Shown piece by piece: positions 51,026 to 60,402 of a stretch of 64,000 nt of DNA; position 1 is the stretch's first letter; each line of letters begins with the position of its first letter. The DNA lies in NCBI RefSeq assembly GCF_042677945.1, contig NZ_JBHUDN010000003.1; one strand, written 5' to 3'. This stretch comes from Haloplanus litoreus. GTDB lineage: Archaea; Halobacteriota; Halobacteria; Halobacteriales; Haloferacaceae. The notes below the pieces were generated by a model, which did no database searches, was not told the DNA's origin, and worked only from the letters and a program-made list of their open reading frames with translations. Position numbers and translations under genes: made by a program.

Positions 51026-52339
51026 GTGTCCGACCGGTGGCTCTACGCGTGGGGGCTCGTCTCGCTGGGTCTCGGCGGGGCGTCGCTCATCGTCCCGCTG
51101 TACGTCGTGGAACTGGGTGGTGGTCCGGCGACGCTCGGCATCCTTGCGGCCGCGGCCGCGGCGGCGGGTGCGCCGGGGGCGCTCGGTGCAGGGGTGTTGA
51201 GCGACCGAACAGGCCGCCGCCGGAGCTACGTCCTCGCGGCCGTCGGCGTCGTGTCCGCCGCACTCGCGGCCGTACCGGCGCTCGACTCCATCGCCGCCGT
51301 CGTCGTCGTGAACGCCGTCATCTGGCTGGCGTTCGCCGCCGCCGTCCCCATCCTCACCCTCCTCGCCGTCGTCGGGACTGCGGAGTCCGCGTGGAGCGAC
51401 CGGATCGCCCGCCTCAACGAGATTCAGGGCGTCGGCTGGGCGCTCGGTCTGTTGGTCGGCTTCCTCGTCGTCGTCGCCGGCGAGCGTCTGGGACTCTCCG
51501 CCGTCGACGCCCAGCGAGCCGCCTGTCTGGTCTATGCGGCCAGCACGGCCGTCGGGGGACTCGTCGCCGCCCGGTCGTTGCCCGCCGACGGCGGGGCCGG
51601 GCGCACACCGGCCCCGCGACGCCTACGTCGGGCCATCCGTGACGCTCGACGCTTCGGCGTCCGGGGCGCCGGCTTCCCCTTCACGCCACGTCGGATGGAC
51701 CTCCGCGGCCTCCACCCGCGGCGGTTCTCCCGGCGGTTCACCCCCGAACTCGCCACCTTCTTCCTCGCGGTCGTCCTGGTGTTCGCCGGGTTCGGCGCCT
51801 TCTTCGCCCCGCTCCCCGCCTACCTCGCGAGCGTCGGGACGAGCGACGGCGGCGTCTTCGGCCTCTATCTCGCGCTGAACGTCGCCGCGGCGGCCTTCTT
51901 CGGCGCGTCCGCGGCGCTCACGTCGCGGTACGAAGTGACGCTGGTCCACAGTGCAGGCCTCGCGGTGAGAGGGGTCGCCATCCCCGCCGTCGCGCTGACG
52001 GGCGGGCTGTTGGCACCGGTCGTCCTCCTGTTCGTGGTGATCGGCCTGTCGTGGGCGGTCCTCGCCGTCTCGGCGGGGACGCTCGTCACTCGCCTGTCGC
52101 CGGCCATCGTCCGCGGCGAGGCACTCGGCGTCTACAGCGCCCTCTCGACGTTCGCGAGCGGCGTCGGGAGCGTGGCCGGCGGGTGGCTGGCGGCGACGGG
52201 GTACGACCGAACGTTCGCCGCCGCCGGCGGTGTCGTCCTGGTCGGGGCGATGGTCGTCCTCTCGCTCCGCCGACGGGTGAGCCGGCGGTCGGCTGCCGAC
52301 GCGGAGCGGACGCTTTATTCCACCGACCGCTCAGAATGA
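51026..52339 (+). CDS. MFS transporter
   Basis: 437 residues from GTG 51026 (VSDRWLYAWGLVSLGLGGAS). Twelve helices in two halves, with the loop 2-3 motif GAGVLSDRTGRRRSYVLAAV after helix 2. A central loop (RRLRRAIRDARRFGVRGAGF) is basic, and helix 7 starts ATFFLAVVLVFAGFGAFFAP. The start is supported by a TATA-like cgtataag (50993-51000), about 26 bases before it, giving a leaderless mRNA. Substrate unknown; drug or sugar efflux are both possible. Confidence 0.9.
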   Translation: MSDRWLYAWGLVSLGLGGASLIVPLYVVELGGGPATLGILAAAAAAAGAPGALGAGVLSDRTGRRRSYVLAAVGVVSAALAAVPALDSIAAVVVVNAVIWLAFAAAVPILTLLAVVGTAESAWSDRIARLNEIQGVGWALGLLVGFLVVVAGERLGLSAVDAQRAACLVYAASTAVGGLVAARSLPADGGAGRTPAPRRLRRAIRDARRFGVRGAGFPFTPRRMDLRGLHPRRFSRRFTPELATFFLAVVLVFAGFGAFFAPLPAYLASVGTSDGGVFGLYLALNVAAAAFFGASAALTSRYEVTLVHSAGLAVRGVAIPAVALTGGLLAPVVLLFVVIGLSWAVLAVSAGTLVTRLSPAIVRGEALGVYSALSTFASGVGSVAGGWLAATGYDRTFAAAGGVVLVGAMVVLSLRRRVSRRSAADAERTLYSTDRSE

Positions 52340-52342
52340 GCC

Positions 52343-53977
52343 ATGGACACCTGGCAGCGCCGGACGCTGATCTACGTGGTCGTCCTCGTCGCGGTGATGA
52401 TTGGCTACGCCGCGGTGTACGACGCCGGCATGTCCGTGTTCGAGGGGACGCCGATCAGCTACCTCCACGCGCTCCAGGTCGTCGTCGAGACGTTCACCAC
52501 CACCGGTTTCGGCTCCGACGCCCCGTGGTCGAGCAATGAGATGAACGTCCTCGTCATCGTCATGGATCTGACCGGCGTGGTGCTCATCTTCCTGGCGCTT
52601 CCGGTGCTCGTCTTTCCGCTGTTCGAGGAGGCCGTCTCGACGACGGTGCCGACGGCGGCCGGGGAAGAGCTCACGGACCACGTCGTCATCTGCACGCTGA
52701 CGCCGCGGGGCGAGACGCTGGTCGACGAACTCGACTCCTGGGGCGTCGACCACCTGATCCTCGAACCCGACCGCGACCGGGCGGAGGATCTCTACGAGGA
52801 GGGACACGACGTGATCCACGCCGACCCGCAGTCGGTCGACGGCCTGAAGGCCGCCCGACTCCCGCACGCCCGGAGTCTCGTCGCCGACGACTCCGATCCG
52901 GTGAACACGAGCATCGTCCTGACGGCGAAGGAAGTCGCTGAGGACGTGCGGACGGTGAGCGTCGTCGACGATCCGGACCGGGAGCGGTACCACCGCCTCG
53001 CCGGCGCCGACGACGTCCTCTCGCCGCGGGCCTTGCTCGGCGAGGGACTCGCCTCGAAGGTGACCACGGGCGTCTCGACGGAACTCGGCGAGGCGATCGA
53101 GGTGGGCGAGGACTTCGAGGTAGCGGAGTTCCCGATCCATCGGGGGAGCGACCTCGTGGGGCGGACCATCGCGGAGAGCGGCATCCGCGAACGGGCCGGG
53201 GCAAACGTGATCGGAGCGTGGTTTCGGGGGCAGTTCGAGAGCCCGCCCGATCCGGACGCGACGCTCGACAACGGGACCGTGTTGCTGGTCAGTGGCCGCG
53301 AGAACCAACTCGAACGGCTGAAGGACATGACGATGTCCGACGTGCGGCGGTTCAGCCGGGGCCGGACGGTCGTCGTCGGTCACGGCGAAGTCGGCGGCAC
53401 CGTCTCCGAGGCGCTCTCGGGCGCGGGCATTGCCCACACCGTGGTCGATCTACACGAGGGGGAGAGCGTCGACGTGGTCGGCGACGCCACCGACCCCGAG
53501 GTGCTCTCCGCGGCGGGCGTCGAGGACGCCCGAAGCGTCATCCTGGCGCTCCCGGACGACACCATCACCGAGTTCGCTATCCTCGTCGTCCGAGATCTGA
53601 ACCCCTCCATCGAACTGATCGCCCGCGCGGAACAGACCGAGAACGTCCAGAAGATGTACCGCGCGGGCGCGGACTACGTGCTCTCGCTGGCGACGGTCAG
53701 CGGGCGGATGCTGGCCTCCACGATTCTCGAGGACGAGGAGGTGATCTCGCTGGACAAACAGGTCGAAGTCGTCCGCACGCGGGCGCCCAACCTCGTCGGC
53801 CGGACGCTCGGCGAGGCGGACGTACGCGCCAGAACCGGCTGTACCGTCGTCGGCGTCGAACGCGACGGCCAGGTGGTGACCGATCTCGGTCCCGAGTTCG
53901 TGGTCCGCGAGGGCGACGAACTCGTCATCGCGGGCACCGACGAGGGGACCAACCGATTCACCGAGACGATGAGTTAG
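52343..53977 (+). CDS. Potassium channel with TrkA-N/TrkA-C domains
   Basis: 544 residues. Two helices flank the pore loop VVVETFTTTGFGSDAPWSSN, whose filter reads TTTGFG instead of TVGYG. Then two NAD-binding RCK/TrkA-N domains (EELTDHVVICTLTPRGETLV and GRTVVVGHGEVGGTVSEALS), each followed by a TrkA-C domain (EFPIHRGSDLVGRTIAESGI; TRAPNLVGRTLGEADVRART). The architecture, one pore unit with two RCK modules, matches the MthK-like group. It starts 4 bases after the MFS stop. Confidence 0.92.
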   Translation: MDTWQRRTLIYVVVLVAVMIGYAAVYDAGMSVFEGTPISYLHALQVVVETFTTTGFGSDAPWSSNEMNVLVIVMDLTGVVLIFLALPVLVFPLFEEAVSTTVPTAAGEELTDHVVICTLTPRGETLVDELDSWGVDHLILEPDRDRAEDLYEEGHDVIHADPQSVDGLKAARLPHARSLVADDSDPVNTSIVLTAKEVAEDVRTVSVVDDPDRERYHRLAGADDVLSPRALLGEGLASKVTTGVSTELGEAIEVGEDFEVAEFPIHRGSDLVGRTIAESGIRERAGANVIGAWFRGQFESPPDPDATLDNGTVLLVSGRENQLERLKDMTMSDVRRFSRGRTVVVGHGEVGGTVSEALSGAGIAHTVVDLHEGESVDVVGDATDPEVLSAAGVEDARSVILALPDDTITEFAILVVRDLNPSIELIARAEQTENVQKMYRAGADYVLSLATVSGRMLASTILEDEEVISLDKQVEVVRTRAPNLVGRTLGEADVRARTGCTVVGVERDGQVVTDLGPEFVVREGDELVIAGTDEGTNRFTETMS

Positions 53978-53981
53978 CGGG

Positions 53982-54998
53982 CTACTCCATCGTCACGACG
54001 AGCTTTCCGAGCGTGTCACGGTCTCTCATGGTCGCGAAGGCGTCGCCCGTCTCGTCGAGGGGAACGGTCCGGTCGATCCGCGGGGAGAGATCACCGCTCG
54101 CGACGAGGTCGACCAGTCGCTCGAGGTCGGCCTGCGTCCCCATCGTACTCCCGATGACGCGGTGGTGGCTCCGGAACAGGCTGGCGATGTCGATTTCGGA
54201 GGTCGGCCCGGCGGTCCGCCCGCAGACGACCATCCGCCCGCCGCGGCGCATCACGTCGAGACCGAGGCCGGTGTAGACGCCACCGAGATGGTTGACGACG
54301 GCGTCGGGGCGGCCGACGGCCTCGACCGCTGCGCGGAGTTCGTCGGGATCGGTGCCCTGGATGGTGTGATCGGCGCCGAGTGTCGAGAGCGTCTCCAGTT
54401 TCGACGCCGAGGACGAGGTGCCGATGCTGCGGACGCCGAGGACGTCCGCGAGCTGGACGGCGGCGACGCCGACGCCGCCCGTCGCGCCGGGGACGAAGAG
54501 CAGGTCGCCGGGTTCGAGGTCGGCCCGTCGGAGCATGTGGTAGGCGGTCAGATACGCCGTCGGGAGCGCCGCGGCGGTGGTCGCGTCGACGTCGTCGGAG
54601 AGGGGGAGCAGCCGCGACGCCTCCACGCAGGCCGCCTCAGCGAGACCGCCGTGGTACAGCGAGTAGTTCTCACAGAGGTTCTCCGGCCCCTCCCGACAGA
54701 ACCGGCAGGTGCCGCACGTCTCGTTCGGACAGAGGACGACCCGGTCGCCGGGTTCGACGCCGGTGACGCCCTCGCCCACTTCGCTCACGGTCCCCGCGAC
54801 GTCGAGGCCGCTGACGAACGGGAGGTCGGTCGGATCGATCATCGCCGACGCGCCGTTCAGGATCCAGAGGTCGTGGTGGTTGATCGAGCAGGCGTCGACG
54901 TCCACCAAGGCCTCCCCGGGTCCGGGGTCGGGGGTTGGCTGTTCGACGACGTCCACGCCGTCCGGTCCGATCAGTTCGGTGAAGGCTGCGGCACGCAT
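53982..54998 (-). CDS. Zinc-binding alcohol dehydrogenase family protein
   Basis: 338 residues, medium-chain dehydrogenase. Structural-zinc loop CPNETCGTCRFCREGPENLC with four Cys. The catalytic zinc region is changed: ACSINHHDLWILNGA lacks the usual C-G-x-C-H-T. The Rossmann motif is LFVPGATGGVGVAAVQLADV. It is therefore closer to the quinone-oxidoreductase/alkenal-reductase side or a non-catalytic-zinc member. NAD(P)H-dependent; substrate unknown. Convergent with the channel gene. Confidence 0.88.
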   Translation of the reverse strand: MRAAAFTELIGPDGVDVVEQPTPDPGPGEALVDVDACSINHHDLWILNGASAMIDPTDLPFVSGLDVAGTVSEVGEGVTGVEPGDRVVLCPNETCGTCRFCREGPENLCENYSLYHGGLAEAACVEASRLLPLSDDVDATTAAALPTAYLTAYHMLRRADLEPGDLLFVPGATGGVGVAAVQLADVLGVRSIGTSSSASKLETLSTLGADHTIQGTDPDELRAAVEAVGRPDAVVNHLGGVYTGLGLDVMRRGGRMVVCGRTAGPTSEIDIASLFRSHHRVIGSTMGTQADLERLVDLVASGDLSPRIDRTVPLDETGDAFATMRDRDTLGKLVVTME

Positions 54999-55113
54999 CG
55001 CCCGTTCGTTCGTGGCCGGCCGTGAAAGGTTCCGGGTGTCGGCGACCGCGTCGTGTGAGAAACGTTAGCGGACATCTCCGATGACTTAACTGTGCGCACC
55101 GCGAAGTACAGGT

Positions 55114-55398
55114 ATGAGCGAAGAGACGGGGCGTCGGAACCTCCGAATGCCCGACGACGACGAGATGTTCGCAGTAGTAACGGAACACAACGGCGGGAAT
55201 CACGTCCGTGTCCGCTGTGAAGACGGCGAAAACCGAATGGGTCGCATTCCCGGCCGCATGAAGTACCGCACCTGGATCAACGAGGGCGACGTGGTCCTCG
55301 TGGAACCGTGGTCGTGGCAGGACGAGAAGGCCAACATCGAGTGGCGGTACTCCGGACAGGACGCCGACCAGTTGCGCCGCGAAGGCCACATCGACTGA
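55114..55398 (+). CDS. eif1A: Translation initiation factor aIF1A
   Basis: 94 residues. OB-fold: RMPDDDEMFAVVTEHNGGNH, VRVRCEDGENRMGRIPGRMK, YRTWINEGDVVLVEPWSWQD, then a helical tail DQLRREGHID. It binds the 30S A site and helps start-codon selection. The start (MSEETGRRNL) with a TATA-like ttaactg about 30 bases upstream is standard. Confidence 0.97.
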   Translation: MSEETGRRNLRMPDDDEMFAVVTEHNGGNHVRVRCEDGENRMGRIPGRMKYRTWINEGDVVLVEPWSWQDEKANIEWRYSGQDADQLRREGHID

Positions 55399-55697
55399 GA
55401 CGGAGCGTCGCCACTGAGTACCGGTGGCTCGCCGTGACGGCCCGGCGAACCCCCGGTGACCAGTTACCACTGTACTCGTGACGCGCCCGTTTTTCTCCGA
55501 TTCCCACCGGTGAGCTACGGCACCGCGACTCGGGGAGTGACCGAACGCCGCCGCCGATCTCCCGGGTCGGAGCGTACGTTTTGAACTCCCGGAAAAGAAC
55601 CTACGAGTAGGCAATTATGTCGAGGAATTCGACTGATCTTACGGATATTCTGGCTTCATACCCAACGACTTTGTGCTGTCCTTCGGTTGCATCCACC

Positions 55698-57317
55698 ATG
55701 GACCCACAACCGGACCTCGACCGATTCGACTCACGCCGGTCGACGGTGTACGCACAGGGCGGGATGGTAGCGACGAGTCAACCACTCGCCGCGCAGGCCG
55801 GGGTGTCGGCGCTCCGCGACGGTGGTAACGCCTTCGACGCGGCCGTGACGACGGCGGCGGCGCTGAACGTCGTCGAGCCCATGAGTACGGGTATCGGCGG
55901 GGACGCGTTCGCGCTCTATCGCACCGCAGACGGCGAGGTCGGCGCGTTTCGCGCCTGCGGCGGGGCGCCCGCCGACGCGACTATCGACGCCGTCCGCGAA
56001 CGCGTCGCCGACCGCTCGGCCGTCGACCCCGGCGAGGCGTCGATGCCGAACGCCGGACCGCTGGCCGTGACCGTTCCCGGAACCGTCCGCGGATGGGAGC
56101 GGTTGCTCGCCGACCACGGCACCCTGTCGCTGTCGGAGACCCTCCAGCCGGCAATCGACTACGCGACCGAGGGGTTCCCGGTCAGTGAGGTGATCGCCGA
56201 CATGTGGACCGTCGCGGAGGCGCTGTTCGACGAGGCAGACGCCCGCGAGGAGTACCTGATCGACGGTCGCTCGCCGGAGACGGGCGAGGTGATGAGACTC
56301 CCCGATCTCGGCTCGACGCTCTCGACCATCGCGACGCAGGGTGCCGACGCGTTCTACGAGGGAGCGCTCGCCGACCGCATCGGCGAGGCGGTCCGCGAGC
56401 GGGGTGGACTGCTCACCGCGGACGACCTGGCCGACTTCGACCCCGAGTACGTCGAGCCGGTTTCGACGACGTACCGTGGCGCCGAGGTGTACGAACTCCC
56501 ACCGAACAACCAGGGACTGGTGGCGCTGGAGGCGCTCAACGTCGCCGAGGAACTCGACGCCGGCGCCTACGACTACGACTCCGCCGAGCGCGTCCACTAC
56601 TTCGCCGAGTCGCTGAAGCGGGCGTTCCACGACGGCCACCACTACATCACCGACCCCGAGTTCGAGGACGTGCCGGAACTGGGGTCGAAGGCCTACGCCG
56701 CCGACCGAGCGGCGACCGTCTCCGAACGGGCGAGCGACGTCACCATCGGCGGGCCGGGTGCGCCCGGCGACGGCGACACCGTCCTCCTGACCGTCGCCGA
56801 CGAGGCAGGCAACGTCGTCTCCTTCATCAACTCCATCTTCGGCCACTTCGGGAGCGGCGTGGTGGTTCCGGGAACGGGAATTACCCTCCAGAACCGCGGG
56901 AGTTCGTTCTCGCTCGACCCCGCGCACCCGAACCGGATCGAACCCGGCAAGCGGCCGTTCCACACGCTCATCCCCGGACTGGTCCGGTTCGACCGCGACG
57001 ACTGGGCGGCCTTCGGCGTCATGGGTGGGTACATGCAACCGCAGGGTCACCTCCAGGTGCTCGCCAACGTGCTCGATTACGGCATGCCGCTGCAGGCGGC
57101 GATGGACGCGCCGCGCTGGCGCTACCTCGAAGACGGCTCGCTCGCCGTCGAGGACCGGTTCCCCGATGGACTGCTTCCGAAACTCGCTCGGCGTGGCCAC
57201 GACGTGGTGGTGAAACCGGCCGCCGAGTTCGGCGGCGGACAGATCACCCGGCTCGCCGACGGCGTCGTCTCCGGTGCGACGGAACCGCGGAAGGACGGGA
57301 CGGCGGCGGGCTTCTAG
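55698..57317 (+). CDS. ggt: Gamma-glutamyltransferase family protein
   Basis: 539 residues, N-terminal nucleophile hydrolase cleaving gamma-glutamyl bonds (glutathione or, in haloarchaea, gamma-glutamylcysteine, is a likely donor by physiology). N-terminal MVATSQPLAAQAGVSALRDG, GNAFDAAVTTAAALNVVEPM, STGIGGDAFALYRTADGEVG. The autocleavage Thr is in GDGDTVLLTVADEAGNVVSF, in place of the usual TTHLS. The substrate region MQPQGHLQVLANVLDYGMPL and GVVSGATEPRKDGTAAG end the protein. ATG 55698 is used; the 27-residue extension to 55617 resembles neither a Tat nor a Sec signal. Convergent with the MOT1 gene, overlapping by 4 bases. Confidence 0.92.
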   Translation: MDPQPDLDRFDSRRSTVYAQGGMVATSQPLAAQAGVSALRDGGNAFDAAVTTAAALNVVEPMSTGIGGDAFALYRTADGEVGAFRACGGAPADATIDAVRERVADRSAVDPGEASMPNAGPLAVTVPGTVRGWERLLADHGTLSLSETLQPAIDYATEGFPVSEVIADMWTVAEALFDEADAREEYLIDGRSPETGEVMRLPDLGSTLSTIATQGADAFYEGALADRIGEAVRERGGLLTADDLADFDPEYVEPVSTTYRGAEVYELPPNNQGLVALEALNVAEELDAGAYDYDSAERVHYFAESLKRAFHDGHHYITDPEFEDVPELGSKAYAADRAATVSERASDVTIGGPGAPGDGDTVLLTVADEAGNVVSFINSIFGHFGSGVVVPGTGITLQNRGSSFSLDPAHPNRIEPGKRPFHTLIPGLVRFDRDDWAAFGVMGGYMQPQGHLQVLANVLDYGMPLQAAMDAPRWRYLEDGSLAVEDRFPDGLLPKLARRGHDVVVKPAAEFGGGQITRLADGVVSGATEPRKDGTAAGF

Positions 57318-58414
57318 GGGTCCGTTCCGTCGCCTCGCCAGCGGGCGAGAGCGTGGTAGCCGACCAGGCCGACGGCGAAGGCGACGCCGACGTTCGCGAG
57401 GAGGGCAACGACGCCGACGACGCCGGTCAGCAGGGGGTCCTCCGTGTCGGCTCCGGCACGGCCGAGTTCGATGGCGACCAAGACGAGAACCACACCGAGG
57501 ACGGCCATCGGGAACGCCGCCACGGCGTCGACGGCGACGACGGCGAGCAGCAGGTAGAACCCACCGAGAACGAGGTTTGAGGTGGCGGTGCGGGCGCCGA
57601 ACGCGTACTTCCCGGCGACACCGCCGCTCCCGTGGCACATGGGCATCGCCCCGAAGGGGACGGCGGTGAGGTTCATCACGCCCATGCTGGTCGAGAGGTC
57701 GTCGGGCGAGGCGTTGGCGTCGAAGTACTCCTCGACGAGGAGGGAGGTGGCGACGGCCGCGTTGCCGACGGTCATGGCCAACTGGCCGAGGGTCGCGCCG
57801 ACGGCGGTGTGCGAGAGGGTGAGCGCGGCCGGATCGAGAAGCGTCAGCGAGGGAAGGCGGGGGGTGATCGGACCGGCGGCGACGACGGCGAGGGCGGCGC
57901 CGACACCGAGGACGGCGAGGGCGGCGGCGTTCCGGTATCCCAGAGCCACGGCACCGAGGGCGACGGCGACGGAGAGCGCGGCGAGTCGGGGGTCGCCGAG
58001 GCCCGTCGTCACACCCGTTCGGAGGAGGATGAGCGCGACGCCGACCTGGATGCCACGGACGACCGGTTCGCCAACGTAGGGCGCCAACCGGGCCAGCACC
58101 CCCGTCTTGCCGACGACGAGGAGGACGGCGCCCGCGAGGAGGCCGGCCGCGACGTACTCGCCGGTGGAGAGACCGCCGGCGATGACCAGCGCCGCGAGCG
58201 CCTTCATCGGCTCGACGGACATCGGGTGACCGTAGCGGAGTCCCCAGACCACCTGAAAGACGGCGAACCCGAGGAGCAGTCGGCCGAGGCCGAGGTCCGT
58301 GAGCGCCGCGACGGCGACGACGATGGGGAGGACGGTGACGGTGTCGCCGACGGCACCTGTCACGTCGCCCCAGACGACGTCGAATTGCGACTCCCGCCAA
58401 CTGGCAAGCGACAT
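57314..58414 (-). CDS. MOT1-type molybdate/sulfate transporter
   Basis: 366 residues, about 10-11 helices. Family motifs: LRYGHPMSVEPMKALAALVI (P-x-x-V-x-P-M-K-A) and PFGAMPMCHGSGGVAGKYAF followed by GARTATSNLVLGG (P-M-C-H-G-x-G-G). These are the two signatures of the MOT1 group, which imports molybdate in algae and plants. The organism has at least one tungsten/molybdenum-pterin enzyme (the aldehyde ferredoxin oxidoreductase at 28104), giving a use for it. Convergent with the ggt gene. Confidence 0.9.
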   Translation of the reverse strand: MSLASWRESQFDVVWGDVTGAVGDTVTVLPIVVAVAALTDLGLGRLLLGFAVFQVVWGLRYGHPMSVEPMKALAALVIAGGLSTGEYVAAGLLAGAVLLVVGKTGVLARLAPYVGEPVVRGIQVGVALILLRTGVTTGLGDPRLAALSVAVALGAVALGYRNAAALAVLGVGAALAVVAAGPITPRLPSLTLLDPAALTLSHTAVGATLGQLAMTVGNAAVATSLLVEEYFDANASPDDLSTSMGVMNLTAVPFGAMPMCHGSGGVAGKYAFGARTATSNLVLGGFYLLLAVVAVDAVAAFPMAVLGVVLVLVAIELGRAGADTEDPLLTGVVGVVALLANVGVAFAVGLVGYHALARWRGDGTDP

Positions 58415-58728
58415 ACGGTTCGACTCGCCCTACCTCCTCGATCCCTAAACAACTATCGAGAAACTGATACGAGTCACGGGCGGGCGCCGATGTTACCGGT
58501 TCCGGTTACGTGCCGGCGCGGGAGGGCGATCTCCGGGACGAGTGCATTCGGACGCCCATCGCGGCCTCAGCGTTCGCTATGAAACGTTTCGAACGATCTC
58601 TCGGCGTCGTAAAACGATCCGAATCGAACGCGTGTCGTCGGCGATCGAGCGAAACGGGGCGAAGACAGGCCAACGGTTTGCCCCCTATATGGGGTTGGCA
58701 GTGCATGGTCGAAGTGGAGCCAGTCACC
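58415..58728. other. 314-base intergenic region with a promoter
   Basis: No coding frame is supported. A TATA-like ccctatatgg (58682-58691) precedes the small membrane gene at 58729, placing a transcription start near 58713. Nothing else recognised. Confidence 0.55.
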
Positions 58729-58992
58729 ATGTCCCTGTCCGAACCCACCTCCCACGACGCCCCCGCGACCGAATCGGTTTCGGCCCCCCAGGACGCCCTC
58801 CGGGCGGCCGCCTGCTACGCGACCCTCCCCGTCCGGTTCGTCGCCTTCTGGCTGGCAGTGTTGCTCCCGTTGACGTACCTTCCCCTCTTAGCGACGGGCG
58901 TGATGACCGGCCACCTGGCCGCCTTCGCCGGGCTGTTCGGCCTGAACGCCGTCGCGTTCGTCGTCGGCCACTCGTACAACCAGCCGGTGTAA
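58729..58992 (+). CDS. Small two-helix membrane protein
   Basis: 87 residues. Start ATG 58729 (MSLSEPTSHDAPATESVSAP), about 16 bases after the predicted transcription start. Another in-frame ATG at 58705 would be too close to the TATA box. Two hydrophobic segments: VRFVAFWLAVLLPLTYLPLL and HLAAFAGLFGLNAVAFVVGH, ending SYNQPV. I do not recognise a family. It precedes hisD by 99 bases but that gene has its own probable start context. Confidence 0.65.
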   Translation: MSLSEPTSHDAPATESVSAPQDALRAAACYATLPVRFVAFWLAVLLPLTYLPLLATGVMTGHLAAFAGLFGLNAVAFVVGHSYNQPV

Positions 58993-59091
58993 GACCGTAA
59001 CCGTTCACCGGCCGTATGAGTGGTCGACGACGGGACTGGTTCCGCCCCCCGAATCGGAATCCCTTTTCGCACACCCGCACAACGGGTCGAT

Positions 59092-60360
59092 ATGGAGGTA
59101 CGCGAAATCGAGGACCTCGGTCCGGGCGAACGGGCGGCGCTGTTCGAGCGTGACGCAGGGGTCGAGGGCGTCCGCGAGGACGTGCGTAGCATCGTCGACC
59201 GGGTCCGCGACGAGGGCGACGTGGCGGTTCGCGAGTTCTGCCGCGAGTTCGACGACGTCGAGGTGGGCAATCTCGACGTGACCGACGCGGCCGAACGCGC
59301 CCACGAAGCCGTCGACGACGACTTGTTGGCGGCGATCAGGGACGCCGCCGGCAACGTCCGCGAGTTCCACGAGCGACAGGTACCCGAGGACTGGCGCGAG
59401 GACTTCGACGGGCGGGAACTCGGCCGACGGTTCCGACCGCTCGACCGGGTCGGCGTCTACGTCCCCGGTGGCGCGGCCGCGTACCCATCGAGTGCGCTGA
59501 TGGGGATCATCCCCGCGAAAGTCGCGGGTGTCGACCACGTCGTCGTGACGACGCCGCCCGCCGAGGACCCGAACCCGGCGACGCTCGCGGCCATCCACGA
59601 GGCGGGCGCGGACGCCGTCTACAGCGTCGGGGGCGCACAGGCCGTGGGCGCGATGGCCTACGGCACGGAGACGGTGACGGCCGTCCAGAAGGTGGTCGGG
59701 CCGGGCAACCGCTGGGTGACCGCCGCCAAGGCGGAGGTCCGGGGCGACGTCGACATCGACTTCCTCGCCGGGCCGAGCGAGGTGCTCGTCCTCGCGGATG
59801 GGACGGCCGATCCGGCCTTCGTCGCCGCCGACCTGCTGGCACAGGCCGAACACGACGACCACGCCTCCGTCGTCGCGGTGACCGCCGACCCGGACCTCGC
59901 GGAGGCCGTGGCCGTCGAACTCGACGACCGACTCCCCGAGGTGGCCCGCGCGGAGACGGTCGAAGCGGCGCTGGACAACGACGCCAGCGGCGTCTTCCTC
60001 GCCCGATCCATGTCCGAGGCAGTCCTGTTCGCCGAGGAGTACGCCGCGGAGCACCTCTCGATCCAGGCCGACGACGACGAGGCGTTGCTCGACCGAATCG
60101 ACAGCGCCGGCAGCGTCTTCCTCGGTCCCTACACGCCGGTCGCGGCCGGCGACTACGCCTCGGGGACCAACCACGTCCTGCCGACGGGCGGCGGCGCGCG
60201 ACGCTACGGCGGCCTCTCCGTCGAGACGTTCCTGCGGTCGACGACCGTCCAGCGACTCGACCGGGACGCCCTCGACGGCCTCTCGGGGACGATCACTACC
60301 CTCGCCGACGCCGAGGGCCTGCACGGCCACGCTGAGAGCGTCCGCCAGCGGTTCGAATAG
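59092..60360 (+). CDS. hisD: Histidinol dehydrogenase
   Basis: 422 residues. Two-step NAD-dependent oxidation of histidinol to histidine, with zinc. Landmarks: VGVYVPGGAAAYPSSALMGI, SVGGAQAVGAMAYGTETV, VVGPGNRWVTAAKAEVRGDV, DFLAGPSEVLVLADGTADPA, LLAQAEHDDHASVVAVTADP (zinc His region), YAAEHLSIQADD, and GTNHVLPTGGGARRYGGLSV. ATG 59092 fits the N-terminus (MEVREIEDLGPGERA). No other his gene lies next to it, as is common in haloarchaea. Confidence 0.96.
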   Translation: MEVREIEDLGPGERAALFERDAGVEGVREDVRSIVDRVRDEGDVAVREFCREFDDVEVGNLDVTDAAERAHEAVDDDLLAAIRDAAGNVREFHERQVPEDWREDFDGRELGRRFRPLDRVGVYVPGGAAAYPSSALMGIIPAKVAGVDHVVVTTPPAEDPNPATLAAIHEAGADAVYSVGGAQAVGAMAYGTETVTAVQKVVGPGNRWVTAAKAEVRGDVDIDFLAGPSEVLVLADGTADPAFVAADLLAQAEHDDHASVVAVTADPDLAEAVAVELDDRLPEVARAETVEAALDNDASGVFLARSMSEAVLFAEEYAAEHLSIQADDDEALLDRIDSAGSVFLGPYTPVAAGDYASGTNHVLPTGGGARRYGGLSVETFLRSTTVQRLDRDALDGLSGTITTLADAEGLHGHAESVRQRFE

Positions 60361-60402
60361 TCCGCAACGCTGACGGGCCGGGCACCCGTAGGTCGGCCCG
60401 CG

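Noticed and set aside
55731..58400. Very long open frame (889 codons) on the minus strand
   Set aside because: It is an antisense shadow of ggt and an off-frame shadow of the MOT1 gene, rich in Arg/Gly runs; both underlying genes have clear family motifs.
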